From Pezicula radicicola (taxonomy: Eukaryota; Ascomycota; Leotiomycetes; Helotiales; Dermateaceae), in assembly GCA_003008705.1 (NCBI GenBank), contig PDUO01000037.1, positions 139,153 to 203,152 of the forward strand: 64,000 bases of DNA, in the 5' to 3' direction. Positions 1-14,983 of this stretch are shown here, one piece after another (position 1 is the first letter of the stretch; each line of letters opens with the position of its first letter). The translations under genes and the position numbers were made by a program. The notes below the pieces were generated by a model. The model made no database searches. It had not been told where the DNA came from and saw only the letters and a list, made by a program, of their open reading frames with translations.

Positions 1-3000
1 ACGAGCGGTCTTGGTTATGGTAGGGCCACACGACTTGGACCTAAATCACGTGTTCTTCAATTCGCTGCGTACACTTTCGATGTTAGCAACGGTGATATTT
101 TCACAACATTAATACATGGTGGCTGTGTCTGTATTCCTTCAGAGTTAGAGAGGGTCCACGACTTAGCCGGTGCTATCAATAGAATGAAAGTCAACTGGGC
201 TTGTATCACATCGACAGTGGCAAATCTGATTGAGCCTTCTGAAGTACCTGGCTTGGAGGTTCTTGCACTTGGAGGCGAACCACTGAAACAGGAGGACATC
301 TCGATCTGGGCTGAGAAGGTTCATCTTGTCAATATCTATGGACCTGCAGAATGTACAGTCTGGTCTACTTGTACTTCTGGTCTCGAAAAACAATCATCGT
401 CAGCAAATATCGGCCGAGGCCAGAGTGCTCTGATATGGATTGTCGAACCGGGTGACTATAATCGTCTATGTCCTCTTGGTTGTGTTGGTGAGATACTTAT
501 AGAAGGCCCCATACTTGCCCGAGGCTACCTAAAAGATCCGGAGAAAACTGCTAAAGCATTTATTGAGAACCCTCGCTGGCTCAAGACCAGTGGAACGCCA
601 CAAACTCGAAGGCTATACAGAACAGGAGATCTTGGTAAATTTGCTGCCGATGGTACCATCACTTTTGTGGGACGTGCGGATACTCAAATTAAACTACGAG
701 GACGAAGAATTGAATTAGGGGAGATTGAATGCCACTTGAAAGCTGCACTTAGCGATTACGCAGAGGTGGTGGTGGAAGCAATAGCACCATCAGATCGCCC
801 TACTGAACCAGTCCTGGCCGCCTTCGTCGAGCTGGGCAAATTTGACACCACAGGCCATGATTCAGAGAACCGTCCGGTGACAATGTCACAAGAGCTACAT
901 GCGGACTTCCTCGACGCTCAAAGTCACGTCGTCGGATCACTGCCATCATATATGGTTCCTGCTCTGTACATACCGGTGGTGAAGATACCCGTGTCAGTAA
1001 CAGGGAAAAGGGATCGGCGTGGACTTCAACAAATTGCCAACAAGCTCTCAAGTCAAGAATTATCTCAATATCATCTCACTAATCTTGTCAAACGCCAACC
1101 TACAACGATTGTTGAGAAGAAATTGCAACTCCTGTGGGCGACTGAATTGAGCCTAACAACGGACTCGATCGGCACAAACGATAACTTCTTCCAGCTGGGT
1201 GGTGATTCAATTGCAGCAATGAGGCTAGTGGCGAGTGCTCATAAAGAGAACTTATCGATCACAGTTGCCGATATCTTCAAGTACCCACGACTTAGTGACA
1301 TAGCCAGGGAAATTGGTCCATCGAAGCTAAGCGAAGACGACATATTGATGCCGTTCACTCTCATAAAGCCAACACAAGCAATCACATTGGATGACATGCT
1401 AGCGGAGATAGGAGAACAATGTAAATGTGCTAGAGAGAATATCGAGGACGCATATCCTTGTACACCACTACAAGAAGGCCTTCTGGCCCTTTCTGTGAAA
1501 CAGCCAGGGGCATATGTTGGCCAACATGTTTTCCGCTTGCCGGAGTCTATTGATACTAAGCGGTTCCAGAAGGCTTGGGAACTTACATATAACACTACTG
1601 CCATTTTACGGACCCGGATAGTCTATTCGCAGAGAATTGGTTCTCTACAAGTCGTTGTTAAGGACCAAGTTTCGTGGCAAACGGCCTCAACACTCCAAGA
1701 GTATCTGGAACTTGATAAGCAGAGCTCGGTTCAGTATGGCTCTTCTTTGGCTCGCTGTGCTATAATCACCGATAACACGCATGGAGCGAAGTTCTTCGTC
1801 TGGAACGCTCACCACTCCATCTACGACGGAGGAAGTTTACCACTGATTTTCGAAAAGGTTATGCGCGCCTACGAGTCTGTTGAGGATATCGGTTACTCCT
1901 CATTTAACACATTTGTGAAGTATCTCCTTGATATGGACATGGAAGCAGCCAGCGAGTATTGGCAATCGCAGTTGTCTGGAGCAAGCCAATCGATATTTCC
2001 TGCACCTGCAACAATAACTCAAAAGAAACGGATTCAATCATCGAGCAAGCATGCTGCTCAGCTTCACAGAATCAAGGGCTCCTCTATCCTAACATCAACA
2101 TTGATTAGAGCTGCGTGGGCGCTGGTAGTGGCGCAATACTCCGACAACGATGATGTAGTCTTTGGAGCCACCTTGACAGGCCGCAATGCACCAATTGTAG
2201 GCATGGAGAAAGTAATAGGGCCAACCATTACAACCGTTCCAATTAGGGTTCAAATTCCACGGAACAAGACAGTTCTAGCGTTCCTTGAAGCTATCCAGCT
2301 TCAAGCTGCAGAGATGATTCCATATGAGTGTACCGGCCTGCAGCATATTAAACAACTTAGTCCAGATGCTCAGGTCGCATGTGACTTCCAGAATCTTTTG
2401 GTTATTCAGCCGCAATCTGCTCTGGAACGCAACGAGACAGGGATACTCCGAGTAGAGAAAACCTCTTCTCAGGGCCGAGATTTCCACACTTATCCGTTGG
2501 CTGTTCAGTGCAATCTCCGTGAGGATGGATATGAAATTGATGCATTTTACGATATAAACATCATCTCAGCAGCGCAAGTCGACAATATTTTAAACTGTTT
2601 TGACCATGTTGTAAGCCAGCTGAGCATGGAAGATGAGACAATTCATGTTCAGGATATCGACATGTTCAGTCCAAACGACCGGAGCCAGATAGATGCCTGG
2701 AACAGCGACTCTGTTGAAGTATTCGACACCAGCGTTCATGATCTTATCACAAAACAGTCCAAACTGCGGCCCAACAACGAAGCAGTCTCTTCATGGGACG
2801 GTACTATGACTTACGGTGAGCTTGAAGACCTATCAACAAGGTTGGCTCACTACTTCACGAGTTTTGGTATTGGCCCAGAAGTGATAGTTCCGCTTTGCTT
2901 TGACAAATCTATATGGGCTATTGTTGTCATATTGGCAGTCCTTAAAGCAGGAGGAGCCTGTCTTTCTGTCAGTGCCTCCTATCCCAAGAGCCGGTTAGAG

Positions 3001-6000
3001 AGTATATTGCACGATTCGAAAGCTCAGTTCGTTATTGCTTCGCAGCAATATACACACGTCTTCAACGGACTGGCGAAGGTTATCTCAATTACCCCACAGT
3101 TGATCAACTCCATTCCTGCTTCCGATGCTCCTCTCCCTACGGTTGCGTCTTCTAACGTGGCATTTGTTGTATACACTTCTGGGAGTACCGGGAAACCAAA
3201 GGGTATTATCCTAGAGCATGGGTCTGTATGCACGAGCATACAAGCCTTCTTGAAATCTGTCAAACAACTCGGTCCTGGAACTCGAATGCTTCAATTTGCT
3301 GCCTACACTTTCGATGTCAGTGTATCAGACATTTTATCAACGTTAATGTGTGGCGCAACCATCTGTATCCCATCAGAGTACGACCGGATGAACGACTTGG
3401 CAGGAGCAATCAACAGAATGGGCGTAAATTATGCTCATCTAACACCAACAGTAGCTACACTCTTGAAGCCTGATAGTGTGCCAACCCTTCAAATACTTGA
3501 ACTTGGAGGAGAACCTTCCAATAAGGACCTTCTTCGGATATGGGCTGATCGTCTAAGCTTGCTTATCTCATATGGTCCGGCAGAGTGCTCTATTACATGT
3601 GCAGTAAAGGGTCCTATTGCGCGAGACAGTAACCCAGCAAATTTGGGATATGCCATTGGCTCTCACTTTTGGATTTGTGATGCGAAAGATCCAAGAAAGC
3701 TTGCCCCGATCGGCTCTATAGGGGAGCTTATTATTGAAGGTCCTATTGTAGGTCGTGGATATCTTGCGGATCCCGAGAAAACACAACTAGCCTTCATTGA
3801 ACATCAGCCATGGTCACCAGCGCACCCACAACGTCGACTATATCGGTCCGGAGACCTGGTACGATATAACATGGATGGCACTATTGAAATTGTTGGTCGT
3901 AAAGATACTCAGATCAAGTTATATGGTCAACGAGTGGAGCTGGGTGAGATTGAACAGCTAATCATGTTGAAACTCGACACCGCACTTGGTGCTGCAGTTG
4001 ACGCAGTGACACGAGTGGACCTCGAGAACAAGGTTTTGACGGCTTTCATCTGCGTAACTTCCGACAACACTGGCAATAATGACAACCTAATGCTTCCTAT
4101 GACACCAGAGCTGCAATCCAGCTTATTGGGACTACAGACGGAGTTAGCGGACTCCTTACCATCATACATGATCCCATCGGCCTACATTCCTCTATCAATC
4201 ATACCATTAACGCCATCAGGAAAGGTCGACAGGAGGAAGCTTCGTGACATCGCCTCCCAGATCACTCGTGATCAGCTAACAATATATTCACTTCAGACTG
4301 GGAGCAAAAAGCAGCCAGTAACTGAAATGCAGAAAACATTGCAAGGGCTCTGGGCAGGCGTACTAAGTCTACCGACAGACTCCATTGGATTGGAGGATAG
4401 CTTCTTCAGGCTGGGAGGCGACTCGATTGCAGCAATGCGTTTGGTTTCTGCCGCTCGAGAGATCAACATCTCACTCACAGTAGCAGATGTGTTTCAGCAT
4501 CCAAGGTTGTGTGATATGGTCATGGTACTGTCAAATGCTGAGGACGTTGATCTTATTGACCTGGAACCATTCGAACTCCTCGGCAACCACCAATCCATTG
4601 ACGAGGTATTATATGTGGCTGCTTCTCAATGCAATACCGTCATCTCTAAGATTCAAGACGTATACCCATGCACTGCACTACAAGAAGGCCTCATTGCGCT
4701 ATCGACCAAGCAATCCGGATCGTACATTAGCCAGAACGTATTCCGTCTACCGCCAACAGTATCCCTGAAGTTGTTTCGGGAAGCATGGGAAGAAACAGGT
4801 AGAACGACTGATATTCTGCGAACCAGAATCATTTACACCCCTGCTTTTGGTTCACTCCAGGTTGTTCTTAATGATGAAATATGCTGGGCAACAGCAACAG
4901 ATCTAAGAGCATATCTGCAGCAAGATCGAAATCAATCAACCCAATATGGACTTCCACTTGCTAGATATGCTCTTATCGCAAATGAAAACGATCCGACCGA
5001 TTTTTACTTCGTCTGGAGTATACATCACGCACTCTATGATGGCTGGAGTTTCCCCCTGATCCTCAAGAAGGCTGCTGCTTTCTACAATGGAAACACTGTC
5101 CCTTCGACTTTAGCATCAATGAATGGATTCATCAAGTATTTAGGAAATTTGGATGTCACTGCAAGCACTGAATTCTGGAAATCTCAGTTCCGGGGATGCA
5201 ACTGTCCTAGCTTTCCAAGGATCTCGGAAGTCAGGATTGTGCCTGAGAGCCGGTCCGAGGCAACATTGACGCATAAGATGGCATTGCCTCAGATGGCACA
5301 TGCTGATATCACTGTGTCAACAATCATTCGAGCTGCTTGGTCTCTGGTTGTTGCCGAGTATAGTGATACCAACGATGTCGTATTCGGGGCTACACTAACT
5401 GGCCGTAACGCTGCGGTGCCTGGAATATCAAAGATGATTGGGCCAACGCTGGCAACTGTGCCTATTCGTGTCCAAATCAGTCGCGAAGCGTCAGTCCCTG
5501 AATTTCTAAATACGATCCAAGATCAATCTACGGCAATGATCCCATTTGAGCAGACGGGACTGCAAAATATCCGGCGGATAGGAAAAGATGCGCAAGCTGC
5601 GTGCGATTTCCAAAATCTGTTAGTTATACAGGCTCAAGTTTCGTCGGTCGAGACGAATGGTGGAATCTCCGGCTTGAAGAAAATGTCTGCCACCAATGGC
5701 AGCTTCCACACATATCCACTGGTCATGATTTGCTACCTGAGCAACACGAATCTTGAATTTGAAGCATCTTTCGATCAGAATATTCTTTCGACTCAACAGG
5801 TTCAAAACGTCCTTGGTCACTTTGAACAAGCGGTACATCATCTTTTTAATGGGACAAGTAACGTAAAGGTCAGCGATATCAATCTTTATCACGGAAGGGA
5901 CGAAGCTCAACTTCGCGACTGGCATCAGGCCATCGCTGAGGACGTAAACAAATGCGTTCATCATCTCGTTGAAGATCAAGTTACAATACGACCCAATGCG

Positions 6001-9000
6001 TGCGCAGTGTCTTCTTGGGATGGAAGTTTCACTTACCGAGAGCTCGACAATATGTCATCAAGAGTAGCTCAACATCTGTCCGTTCTAGGTGTTGGTCCAG
6101 AGACATTAGTTCCTCTCTGCTTTGATAAATCTGCCTGGATGATTGTTGCAATAATAGGGGTATTGAAAGCAGGTGCAGCATGCGTAGCTTTAGACCCTTC
6201 GCATCCTATCCGTCGACTTCGCAATATCATAGAGGATACGAGAGCTAGAGTCGCTATCACAGCTCAAAACCACAGCGCACTATTGAAGGAAGAGGTTGAG
6301 CATGTTGTTGTGATCAGCCAGTCTACACTCAAATTGATGCCCTCGAAAGTCGAAGACTTGGCACGTATTCAAGTTACTCCTAGTAACGCAGCCTTTGTCG
6401 TCTTTACGTCAGGATCAACAGGCAGGCCAAAGGGCATTGTTTTAGAACACCATGCTGTTTCTAAAACAGCTCGAGATCAATCAACCAGCATGCAACTTGA
6501 CGCTACCTCTCGAGTCTTCCAATTTGCAGCTTACACATTCGATATTAGTATTGGCGATATCGTCTCAACGCTCAGCCAGGGCGGAACCTTATGTATACCC
6601 TCAAATCATGAGCGTATGAACGACCTCGCTGCTACAATGCGAAGACTGCATATAACATGGGCATGTCTTACTCCGACTGTAGCAAGTATGCTTCAACCTG
6701 CAGATGTACCAAGTCTTAAGACTTTAGTCCTTGCCGGCGAGGCCCCAAGACAAGATCTATTTACCATATGGTGGAATAAGGTTCGCCTTATTAATGCATA
6801 TGGTCCAGCAGAGGGAACAATTTGGTCCACATGTTCTAATGAGACACAAGAGAAAACGGCGTCTACGAACATTGGACGAGGTCTTGGAACAACTACCTGG
6901 GTTGTGAAGCCGGGTAATGTCAATCAGCTGTCTCCTGTTGGGACTGTTGGAGAACTCTTAATTGAAGGACCAAGTCTTGCTCGTGGCTATCTCAATGATC
7001 CCCAGAGGACAGCAACTTCTTTTATTCAAAATCCCACGTGGCGTCATGTTTTCGGATCTCAGCAGCCTCAGCGGTTCTATAAGACTGGTGATCTAGTGCA
7101 GTACAATATGGATGGAACTTTGAATTTCCTTGGGCGAAAAGACACACAAGTCAAACTCCACGGTCTTCGCATTGAATTGGGAGAAATAGAGCGTCATATC
7201 AAGGAAAGCTTTGTTGGAATAGGAGATCTTGCTGTTGAGCTAGTCTCACTATCCAGCCGTCCGCAAGAACCTATACTGGCGGCCTTTTTCACCAGTCTTC
7301 AGTATTCCAAAGACCAAGATCGAACTCAAGGGCTGCTTCAGGAGCTTTCCTCGGAAATTAGGGATCGTATCATTGAATTGGAGAGCTCTTTATCTACGAT
7401 TCTTCCAGCATACATGATACCTGCCATATACATACCTTTGAGTCATATGCCCATGTCTGCATCAGGAAAGTTAGATCGCATGGAACTACGGAACTTAGTT
7501 AGTAGTATGTCATCCTCAACAAGTGCAGGCTTCCTGGTCGAGGCAGCACCAAAGAGAGAGCCGTCAACGGTAATGGAGAAAACGTTGCAAAAAATGTGGG
7601 CGGAAGTGTTACGCTGCAACATCCATTCCATCGGAGCCGATGACAATTTTTTCCGATCAGGAGGCGATTCTGTTACTGCCATGCGGCTAGTAGCTGTTGC
7701 TCGCTCGATGCATATTGAGCTTTCAGTGTTGGAAATATTCAGCAGGCCACGATTGAGCGATCTAGCATTGACCCTGCGCATGGAGGACACAACCAGCTCA
7801 GATGCACTAGCACCGTTTGAACTCCTTCGAATAGCAAATGACTCTCAACTGGAAATCATCATAGAAGATTTTGCTACTCAATGTGGGGTCGAAAGGAATA
7901 TGATTCATGACGCCTATCCTTGTACACCATTACAGGAGGGCCTCCTCGCACTTTCAGTGAAGCAGCCCGGCGCCTACACCTCTCAGAATGTTTTCCTTCT
8001 GCCCGATCATATCAATCCCGATCAATTGCGGTTGGCATGGGATGCTGCAGCCAGAATGATTGATACCTTGAGGACCCGAATCGCTTATACAGAGTTGCTC
8101 GGATCTTTCCAGGTGGTTGTCAACGATGAAATATCCTGGGAGACAGTGGATACACTAGAAACTTATCTGAAAGCAGACACCCGCAAGTCAGTGCAATATG
8201 GAAAACCACTAGCTCGTTACGCCATGATCAAGAGCGACGATGGAAGAAATTACTTTGTGTGGACTGCTCACCATGCTCTGTACGATGCCAGCAGTCTACC
8301 GTTCATTCTTCGAAAGGTCACTCAAGCTTATCATGGACATTCACTTTCGCCGTCCCCTCCATTCAATCGGTTTATTCAATACCTAGGGAACGTTGATATG
8401 GATACCCAGGAGAATTTCTGGCGATCGAAGCTCGATGGTGCCGTTGCGTCTAATTTCCCTGCTCTTACAGGGCCTCGTCGCCAGAAGCGCTCTAATGCAT
8501 CTATACGGCATACAGTACAGTTTCAACAAGAGCGGAAATCTGGTATAACTAGCGCGATATATGTCAGAGCCGCATGGGCGATTGTCGTCTCAAGATATTG
8601 CGAGAGCGATGATGTCGTATTTGGGGCAACTCTTAATGGTCGGAACGCGCCAGTGACAGGAATCGATGAAATGGCCGGACCAACTATTACAACTGTGCCA
8701 GTTCGCATACGCCTAGATCAATCAAATACTGTTGCGGACTTCCTTTCTGGTTTGCAGGACGAATACGCTGATATGATCCCCTTTGAACATACGGGACTTC
8801 AAAATATTAGGCGACTAGGTCCCGATGCAAAAGCCGCCTGCAATTTCCAGAGTCTGCTGGTGATTCAAACCCAGCCGAAGGCGCCAGAAGAGGGTCAAAA
8901 TGATACACTCAAACTACAAAGGCTCTCTGCTGGACAGCAAGACTTCCATACATACGGACTTGTGATTGTCTTTGAGCTTGGTAACGCCAACAGTACAATC

Positions 9001-12000
9001 GAAGCCTTCTTCGACGAGTCTATCATACCAACCAAACAAGTGGAACATGTTCTACATCAGTTCGACTACGTACTAAAACAACTACATGAAGCGTCAAGTC
9101 GATCAATTATCGGGGATCTTTCCTTATACAGCCCACGGGATCAGTCACAGATTCTCGAGTGGAACAGTATCGAGCCGAAAGACTTTAACGCCTGTCTACA
9201 CGATCTCGTGGAGCAGGCAGTACTCGCTCGGCCTAATACTCAAGCAGTCTGTTCTTGGGATATAAATTTCACTTTTGCTCAACTAGACGCTCTCTCAACA
9301 CGACTGGCATCATATCTAGTACAGATTGGTGTTCAACAGAGGGAGCTTGTATTACTATCCTTTGAAAAGTCTGCTTGGATGATTGTGGCTATGTTGAGTG
9401 TGCTTAAGGCTGGAGCTGCTTGTGTTGCTCTCGATCCTGCTCATCCTATCAATCGTACGCGAGGCATTATCCAGGACACAGGGGCAAAGTTCATCCTCAC
9501 ATCGCCGCGTAACATGGGAGCCTACAATAATGTTGTTGACAATATTGTTGAAGTAAGTCAATCAGCTCTAGACCAACTACCCTCGTCCACAAAGACTCGC
9601 ATGCCCTCCGTGGAGTCTTCAGACCCGGCATTTGTGGTCTTCACTTCAGGAAGTACTGGCAAACCCAAAGGAATCGTACTTGAACACCATTCAATTTGCT
9701 GCAGTGTACGAGACCAAGCGAGTGCCATGAACATCGGGCCTGCCTCTCGAGTGTTACAATTCGGAGCATATACTTTTGATATCAGCATTGGCGATATTTT
9801 CACGACATTGACTAGTGGTGGCTGCGTCTGCGTACCATCCGAATATGATCGAGTCAATGACCTCGTAGGGTTCATCAATCGAGCCGAAGTCAACTGGGCC
9901 TGCATTACGACCTCGGTAGCTAATACAATACAACCACAAGAAGTGCCAAGTTTGAAAACTTTGGCTTTGGGTGGAGAGCCTTTAACCCAAGATATTGTGA
10001 AGCTGTGGGCTTCCAAAGTCCATCTCATCAATGCTTATGGACCGTCGGAGTGCACGATTTGGACCACTTGCTTGACTGGTTTGACACCAGATACGCCAGC
10101 AGCAAACATTGGTAAACGAGCTGAGCAATTGACATGGATCGTTGACTCTTCAAACCACGATTGCCTCACCCCCATAGGCTGCACAGGAGAGCTGCTTGTT
10201 GAAGGACCCATACTTTCTCGTGGTTACCTAAATGATGCCGAGAAAACAGCAGCAGCGTTCATTAAGGACCCTCTCTGGTGCCAGAGCCACGGCTCGCAAA
10301 CTCCAAGGAGGTTCTACAAGACCGGTGATTTAGTCCGATATAACCCTGATGGTACTATCAACTTTGTTGGTCGTAAGGATAATCAAGTCAAACTGCACGG
10401 CCAACGTTTTGAGTTGGGCGAAGTAGAACATCATTTGGCATCCATCAAAGAAGTACAACAGGCCGTGAGTATGCTTCCAAAGAAAGGCTCCTGTCGAGGC
10501 CGTTTAGTAGCAGTTGTTTCCTTCCACAGCGACGAGGATTCAACATTCCATGACGGTAGCATTCGCTTAGTTTCGGGAGCCCAGGCGGAAAAGGCTGCAG
10601 AACAACTAGAGCAACTCCAGGAAACACTTTCCCAGTTTCTTCCAGCACATATGGTTCCTACGACCTGGGCAGTGGTGGAGAAAATTCCTCTTTCAACTTC
10701 TAAGAAACTCGACCGCTCTGCTATAGGTAGATGGGTGGATACCATAGATGAAGACGGATTGCAGAGAATAACGGACATGATGACCAAGAAAAACGTTTCT
10801 TCATTAGTGCCTGAGACGGATATGGAGAAGCTCCTGCAAAAGCTGTGGGCTCATGTGCTCAATCTACCTCTGGAGAGGGTTACGATGGCCCATTCATTCT
10901 TGGGCCTGGGTGGTGACTCTATCTCTGCAATGCAACTGGTCAGCAGATGCAGGGCAGAAGGAATAGATATGACTATCCAATGCATCTTGGAGAGCAAAAA
11001 CATTCCTCATCTAGCATCGAGCGTGGGGAGAATTGAGGGATCCAGCTTGTCAGTAACTGAGCGCATTGACGAACCATTCCCTCTGTCGCCAATCCAGCAA
11101 CTTCATTTCCTACGCGCGCCAAATGGCAATACGCTCTTTTCGCAAAGCATCCTTTTGCGAATTATGCAGCCTGTCTCGGCAATGGAAGTTGCGGGCGCTA
11201 TCGAGGCTGTCGTCTCCCATCACGCCATGCTGAGGTCCCTCTTCCAGCAAGGACAAGATGGCAAATGGTCACAGTACATTACATCGGCCAGTTCCCATTC
11301 TTATCGATTCACAACACACGAGGTCGATTCTTCCGAAGCCTTGCAGCCACTTATCACTGAAGCGCAGAAGAGTCTCGATATTCGAAGCGGGCCTCTTCTG
11401 GCAGCAAGCATGTTCAATGTTAAAGATAGTGGGCAACTTCTCTACTTGGTCGCTCATCATTTGGTGATTGATCTGGTTTCGTGGCGCATTATTTTGGAGG
11501 ATATTGAGCAACTTCTTCGAGGGCAGGCATTGTTCTCGCAGAAGCCTTTCCCATTCCAAGAATGGTCGAGACTGCAGGCTGAATATGCCGTTGAGCATCT
11601 AGATCCAAGTGATGTCTTGAATTTTGATGTCCCTGTGGCCAACTACGATTATTGGGGAGCTGCTCGGGAAGGTGTAGTTGGTGATAAACTTCTACGAGAA
11701 GGATTCTCCCTTGGCGCAGAGAATACTTCAGCACTGCTGAGTGACTCCCTCAAGGCCTTGCAAACGGAGCCGGTAGAAGTATTAATTGCATCGCTGGTCC
11801 ATTCATTCAGCCGAACGTTTTCTGATCGAATGGTACCTCCTGTCTTTAGTGAAGGACATGGACGAGAACCTTGGACAAAAGCTATTGACCTTTCCCGAAC
11901 TGTCGGTTGGTTCACAACAATAGCTCCATTATTTGCACTTATCCAACCGGGCTCCGACGTTACGGAGGTTGTGCGAAGGATCAAAGACGCACGACGCCAA

Positions 12001-13959
12001 CTGCCCCGTAACGGCTGGTCATACTTCACTTCGCGCTACCTGAACCCCAAAGGCATCGAGGCTTTCAAAGACCACTTGGCAATGGAGATTCTTTTCAACT
12101 ATCAGGGACAATACCAACAGCTAGAACGCGAAGGCTCTTTGCTGAAATTCGAACCAATCTCCATGACTAGTGCAGATGACGAGCTTCCTCGTCTGGCACT
12201 ATTCGAGGTTTCAGCAGTCATAGTTCAGGGCTCTTTGCAAGTCTCAATTGTTTACCCAAGTGGCCTTAAACACCAGAAAAAGATTCAACATTGGGTTAAC
12301 GCGTTCAAGTCATCATTAGAAGATGCAATCGTCACAATGTCGCGGCTCAAGCCTGAATTTACGCTCAGTGACTTCCCGCTCCTCCCAATGTCATACGACC
12401 AGCTGGACACTATCATGCACCACCAGCTTCCAAAGATCGGTATCCGGGTCGGAGATGTCGAGGATATGTATCCATGCGTGCCAATCCAAGACGAAATGTT
12501 ACGGGCTCAGGGCAGTGGGCGTGGGGTGTATGAGATGCATTCGACATACGAAGTTTTATCAACACAAAAACATACACCAGTGGATATCCGCCTCTTCAAG
12601 AGTGCATGGCAATCTGTCATTGATCGTCATTCCGCTCTGAGAACCTTTTTTGTTAAGAGTGTGGACCGTGAGGGGCATTACAATCAGATTGTTCTCAAAC
12701 GATTGCCAGCAAATATCAAGTATCTATCATGTGGCACCAAAGATCCGCTGGAAGTGCTGAACGCACAAGAATTCAACCACTATCTCAATGGAGGTCGTCT
12801 CCATCAATTGACTATCTGCCAGAACGATGAAGGGAGAACCTTTGCTAGAGTAGAATTCAACCACGCCATCGTCGATGGTGCCTCCATGGTTACCCTTCTT
12901 CGCGACTTCTGCTTATCCTACGAAGGGAAGTTGACGACCGCTCCAGCGCCGCTGTACAAGAATTACGTCGAATATATCAAGAAACGAGACTCTACTACGG
13001 ATGTTGAATATTGGACGAACTATCTCAAGGATATAAAGCAATGTGAGATCGCCAGTGGACCTGCAAAGACCGGCCAAAAGTTCGTTTCCGTACCAGTACA
13101 GAGCAAGCGATATTATGACTTAGCAGGATTCTGCAAAGAGCATAAGATCACCGTATCAACATTATTTCACACCGTGTGGGCCTTACTACTTCGTCATTAC
13201 ACCGGTCAAGACACAGTCTGCTTCGGATATCTTGTGTCCGGCCGAGAAGCCCCCATCGAGAAAGCACATGAGACTCTTGGGCCTTTCATCAACACGCTTG
13301 TTCGCAAGCAAAACATCCCCGGATCCATGACGCTTTTAGACATTCTAGAGTCGATTCAGACAGAGTCAAACTCAACTCTTTCTCACCAGAGCTGCTCCAT
13401 GAGCGAGATTTACGACAAACTGGGTGTTCGAACACCTCCTTTCAATACGATGATGAACTTCCGCAAATATTTCAATGATAATTCTCAGGATGCAAGTATT
13501 GAGAATATCGCAGCAGCCGGTATTCATCAGAATGGAAATTTGAATGGCCATACAAATGCAAATGGACATTCCAACGGCAATGTAAACGGAAAGTCTAACG
13601 GCATCGCAAATGGACATCCCAACGGCAACACCAATGGCGCTCCAAACGGCCACACAAGTGCCAGCAAAGGGATTACCTTCCGCACCATTGAATCATATGA
13701 TCCATTTGAAGTAAGTCAACAGTCCCCCATAACAAACACAAAAAAACCACATCACTAACGAATACTTCAGTATGATATCGTCGTTGCCGTCTCTGAGGGC
13801 AAAGACAACATTTCTGTCGTGCTGCACTACTGGGAACCGCAGATCTTAGATGAGCAAGCTGTGGGTATCACAAAGGCATTCGATACAATCATGTCTGCTA
13901 TTACAAGCCAGTCACGGCAGAGCGTTTCTGATTTGAGTCATCTTCTTGCAATGGAGTAA
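1..13959 (+). CDS. Giant multimodular NRPS, 3' part (A*-T-C-A-T-C-A-T-C-A-T-E-CT), 5' end outside window
   Basis: Assembles and releases a peptide by the thiotemplate mechanism. The frame is open from base 1, inside an A domain, through one intron (13711-13770, phase 0, branch CTAAC) to the stop at 13957-13959; 4632 residues are in view. Domains by nucleotide: A1 (partial) 1-1030; T1 serine 1207; C1 1438-2680; A2 2725-4245; T2 serine 4423; C2 4650-5890; A3 5950-7480; T3 serine 7669; C3 7900-9125; A4 9190-10740; T4 serine 10918; epimerase 11070-12380 (HHLVIDLVSW; EGHGRE; RTVGWFTT); terminal condensation domain 12445-13959. Ten-residue pocket codes that I aligned by eye to GrsA: A1 DVGCAGIVWK, A2 DVSHEGSITK, A3 DIGCVAAIWK, A4 DIGCAGAIWK. 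The first-position Asp indicates alpha-amino acids; I do not assign substrates. No N-methyltransferase insert is visible. The end E-CT fits a D-residue at the last module and cyclising release, as in other fungal NRPSs. Confidence 0.97.
13528..13662 (+). repeat. Asn-Gly-rich low-complexity linker inside the terminal C domain of the first NRPS
   Basis: About 45 residues made of repeating N-G with H, N, S, K or A between (pattern NGHxNGxxNG). The stretch sits between the MMNFRKYF segment and the last strand-rich part of the terminal condensation domain. The DNA is a degenerate AAYGG repeat. It is probably a flexible surface loop. Similar N-G-rich stretches occur in the FAS alpha and the second NRPS of this window. 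Confidence 0.85.
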
Positions 13960-14983
13960 ATATGAGGGCTTTTATGCATAACATAGCGATGTATTTTTTC
14001 TCCTTTGTCATTTCTGTACTTTTGTTGGAGTTTGTATTGTGTTTTAGTTTGTGCTTTCGTTGAAGTTTGTATTTTGTTGGTGTCGGTATGTTATAGGTGT
14101 TTGGAATCATGTCTTGTGAATTTTCAAAGCGCTTGCAATTGGCGTCTAGCATTCCTTACCTATCTATAGTGAAATAAATTTCCATCTTCATAGACAACAT
14201 CCATGATAAAATCAACTGTGAATAAAATGCATCATGTATAGTGTCTTTAGCAACATCAGGGCTTTAGATTCTTGCAATATTCTCCCTCCTTCGCTTCCAG
14301 ATTTTCAAGGCTAGAAGATTAACAATAGCAAACATATAGTATTTTAGGGTTGGAATATTTATTTAATATCTACAAAGGGAAAATTATTTCTACTAACTAG
14401 CCTATACTGGTTATTGTTATTATTAAAATATTATTCCTAGCTAAGAATATATATATATCTTTAAAATATTCTCATAAATATTCTTAACAAATTTAAAGAA
14501 TAATTATTTAATAATAAAAATACTTATAGCTATTAAGAAACAAGAAATATAAGTCTACAGTCTATATATAAAGTAATGCTAACGAACCCTAGTAGTTGAT
14601 TACTTTCGGCAGTCTTAGGTTCTTGTCTACTCCTCTCTGCCTCTTCGCGTATTCTCGGCTAAGCGCCATCTTACGATTTCAGATGGCGAGCACTCTTAGC
14701 TGTGCTTACGGTACCCGCTGTGCTGGTAAGCAACGGCTGTTCTAGGAAAGCTTTGCACAAAAAGGATGTGGTCATGCGGCGGAAAGGGATAATATAGAGG
14801 GGTTCGTGCTAGGGCATGTACGCTGTCATGTCGCCTTGTACCCGGAGCCGAGATCCAGTACGTACGACGAGAAAGCATCGGAAAACGTGATATTTGAGAG
14901 TTGGTCATTGTCAATCACTGTCCATCCACTCAGTAATCCACGCAACCGACTCAATCGACTCAATCCTCCCTCAACTCTCCAAG
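13960..14983. other. Intergenic: NRPS 3' flank, AT-rich block and dioxygenase upstream region
   Basis: No gene is supported. Bases 13960-14330 are the probable 3' untranslated and downstream region of the NRPS. About 14340-14580 is strongly AT-rich with many TpA steps and TATATATA runs, resembling RIP-damaged sequence. About 14600-14983 is of more balanced composition and should hold the promoter and leader of the dioxygenase gene. Confidence 0.6.

Noticed and set aside
13711..13758. NRPS 1 ending at the in-frame stop 13756-13758
   Set aside because: That stop lies inside a 60-bp intron with canonical ends and branch site. Splicing adds 62 residues that complete the CT domain.
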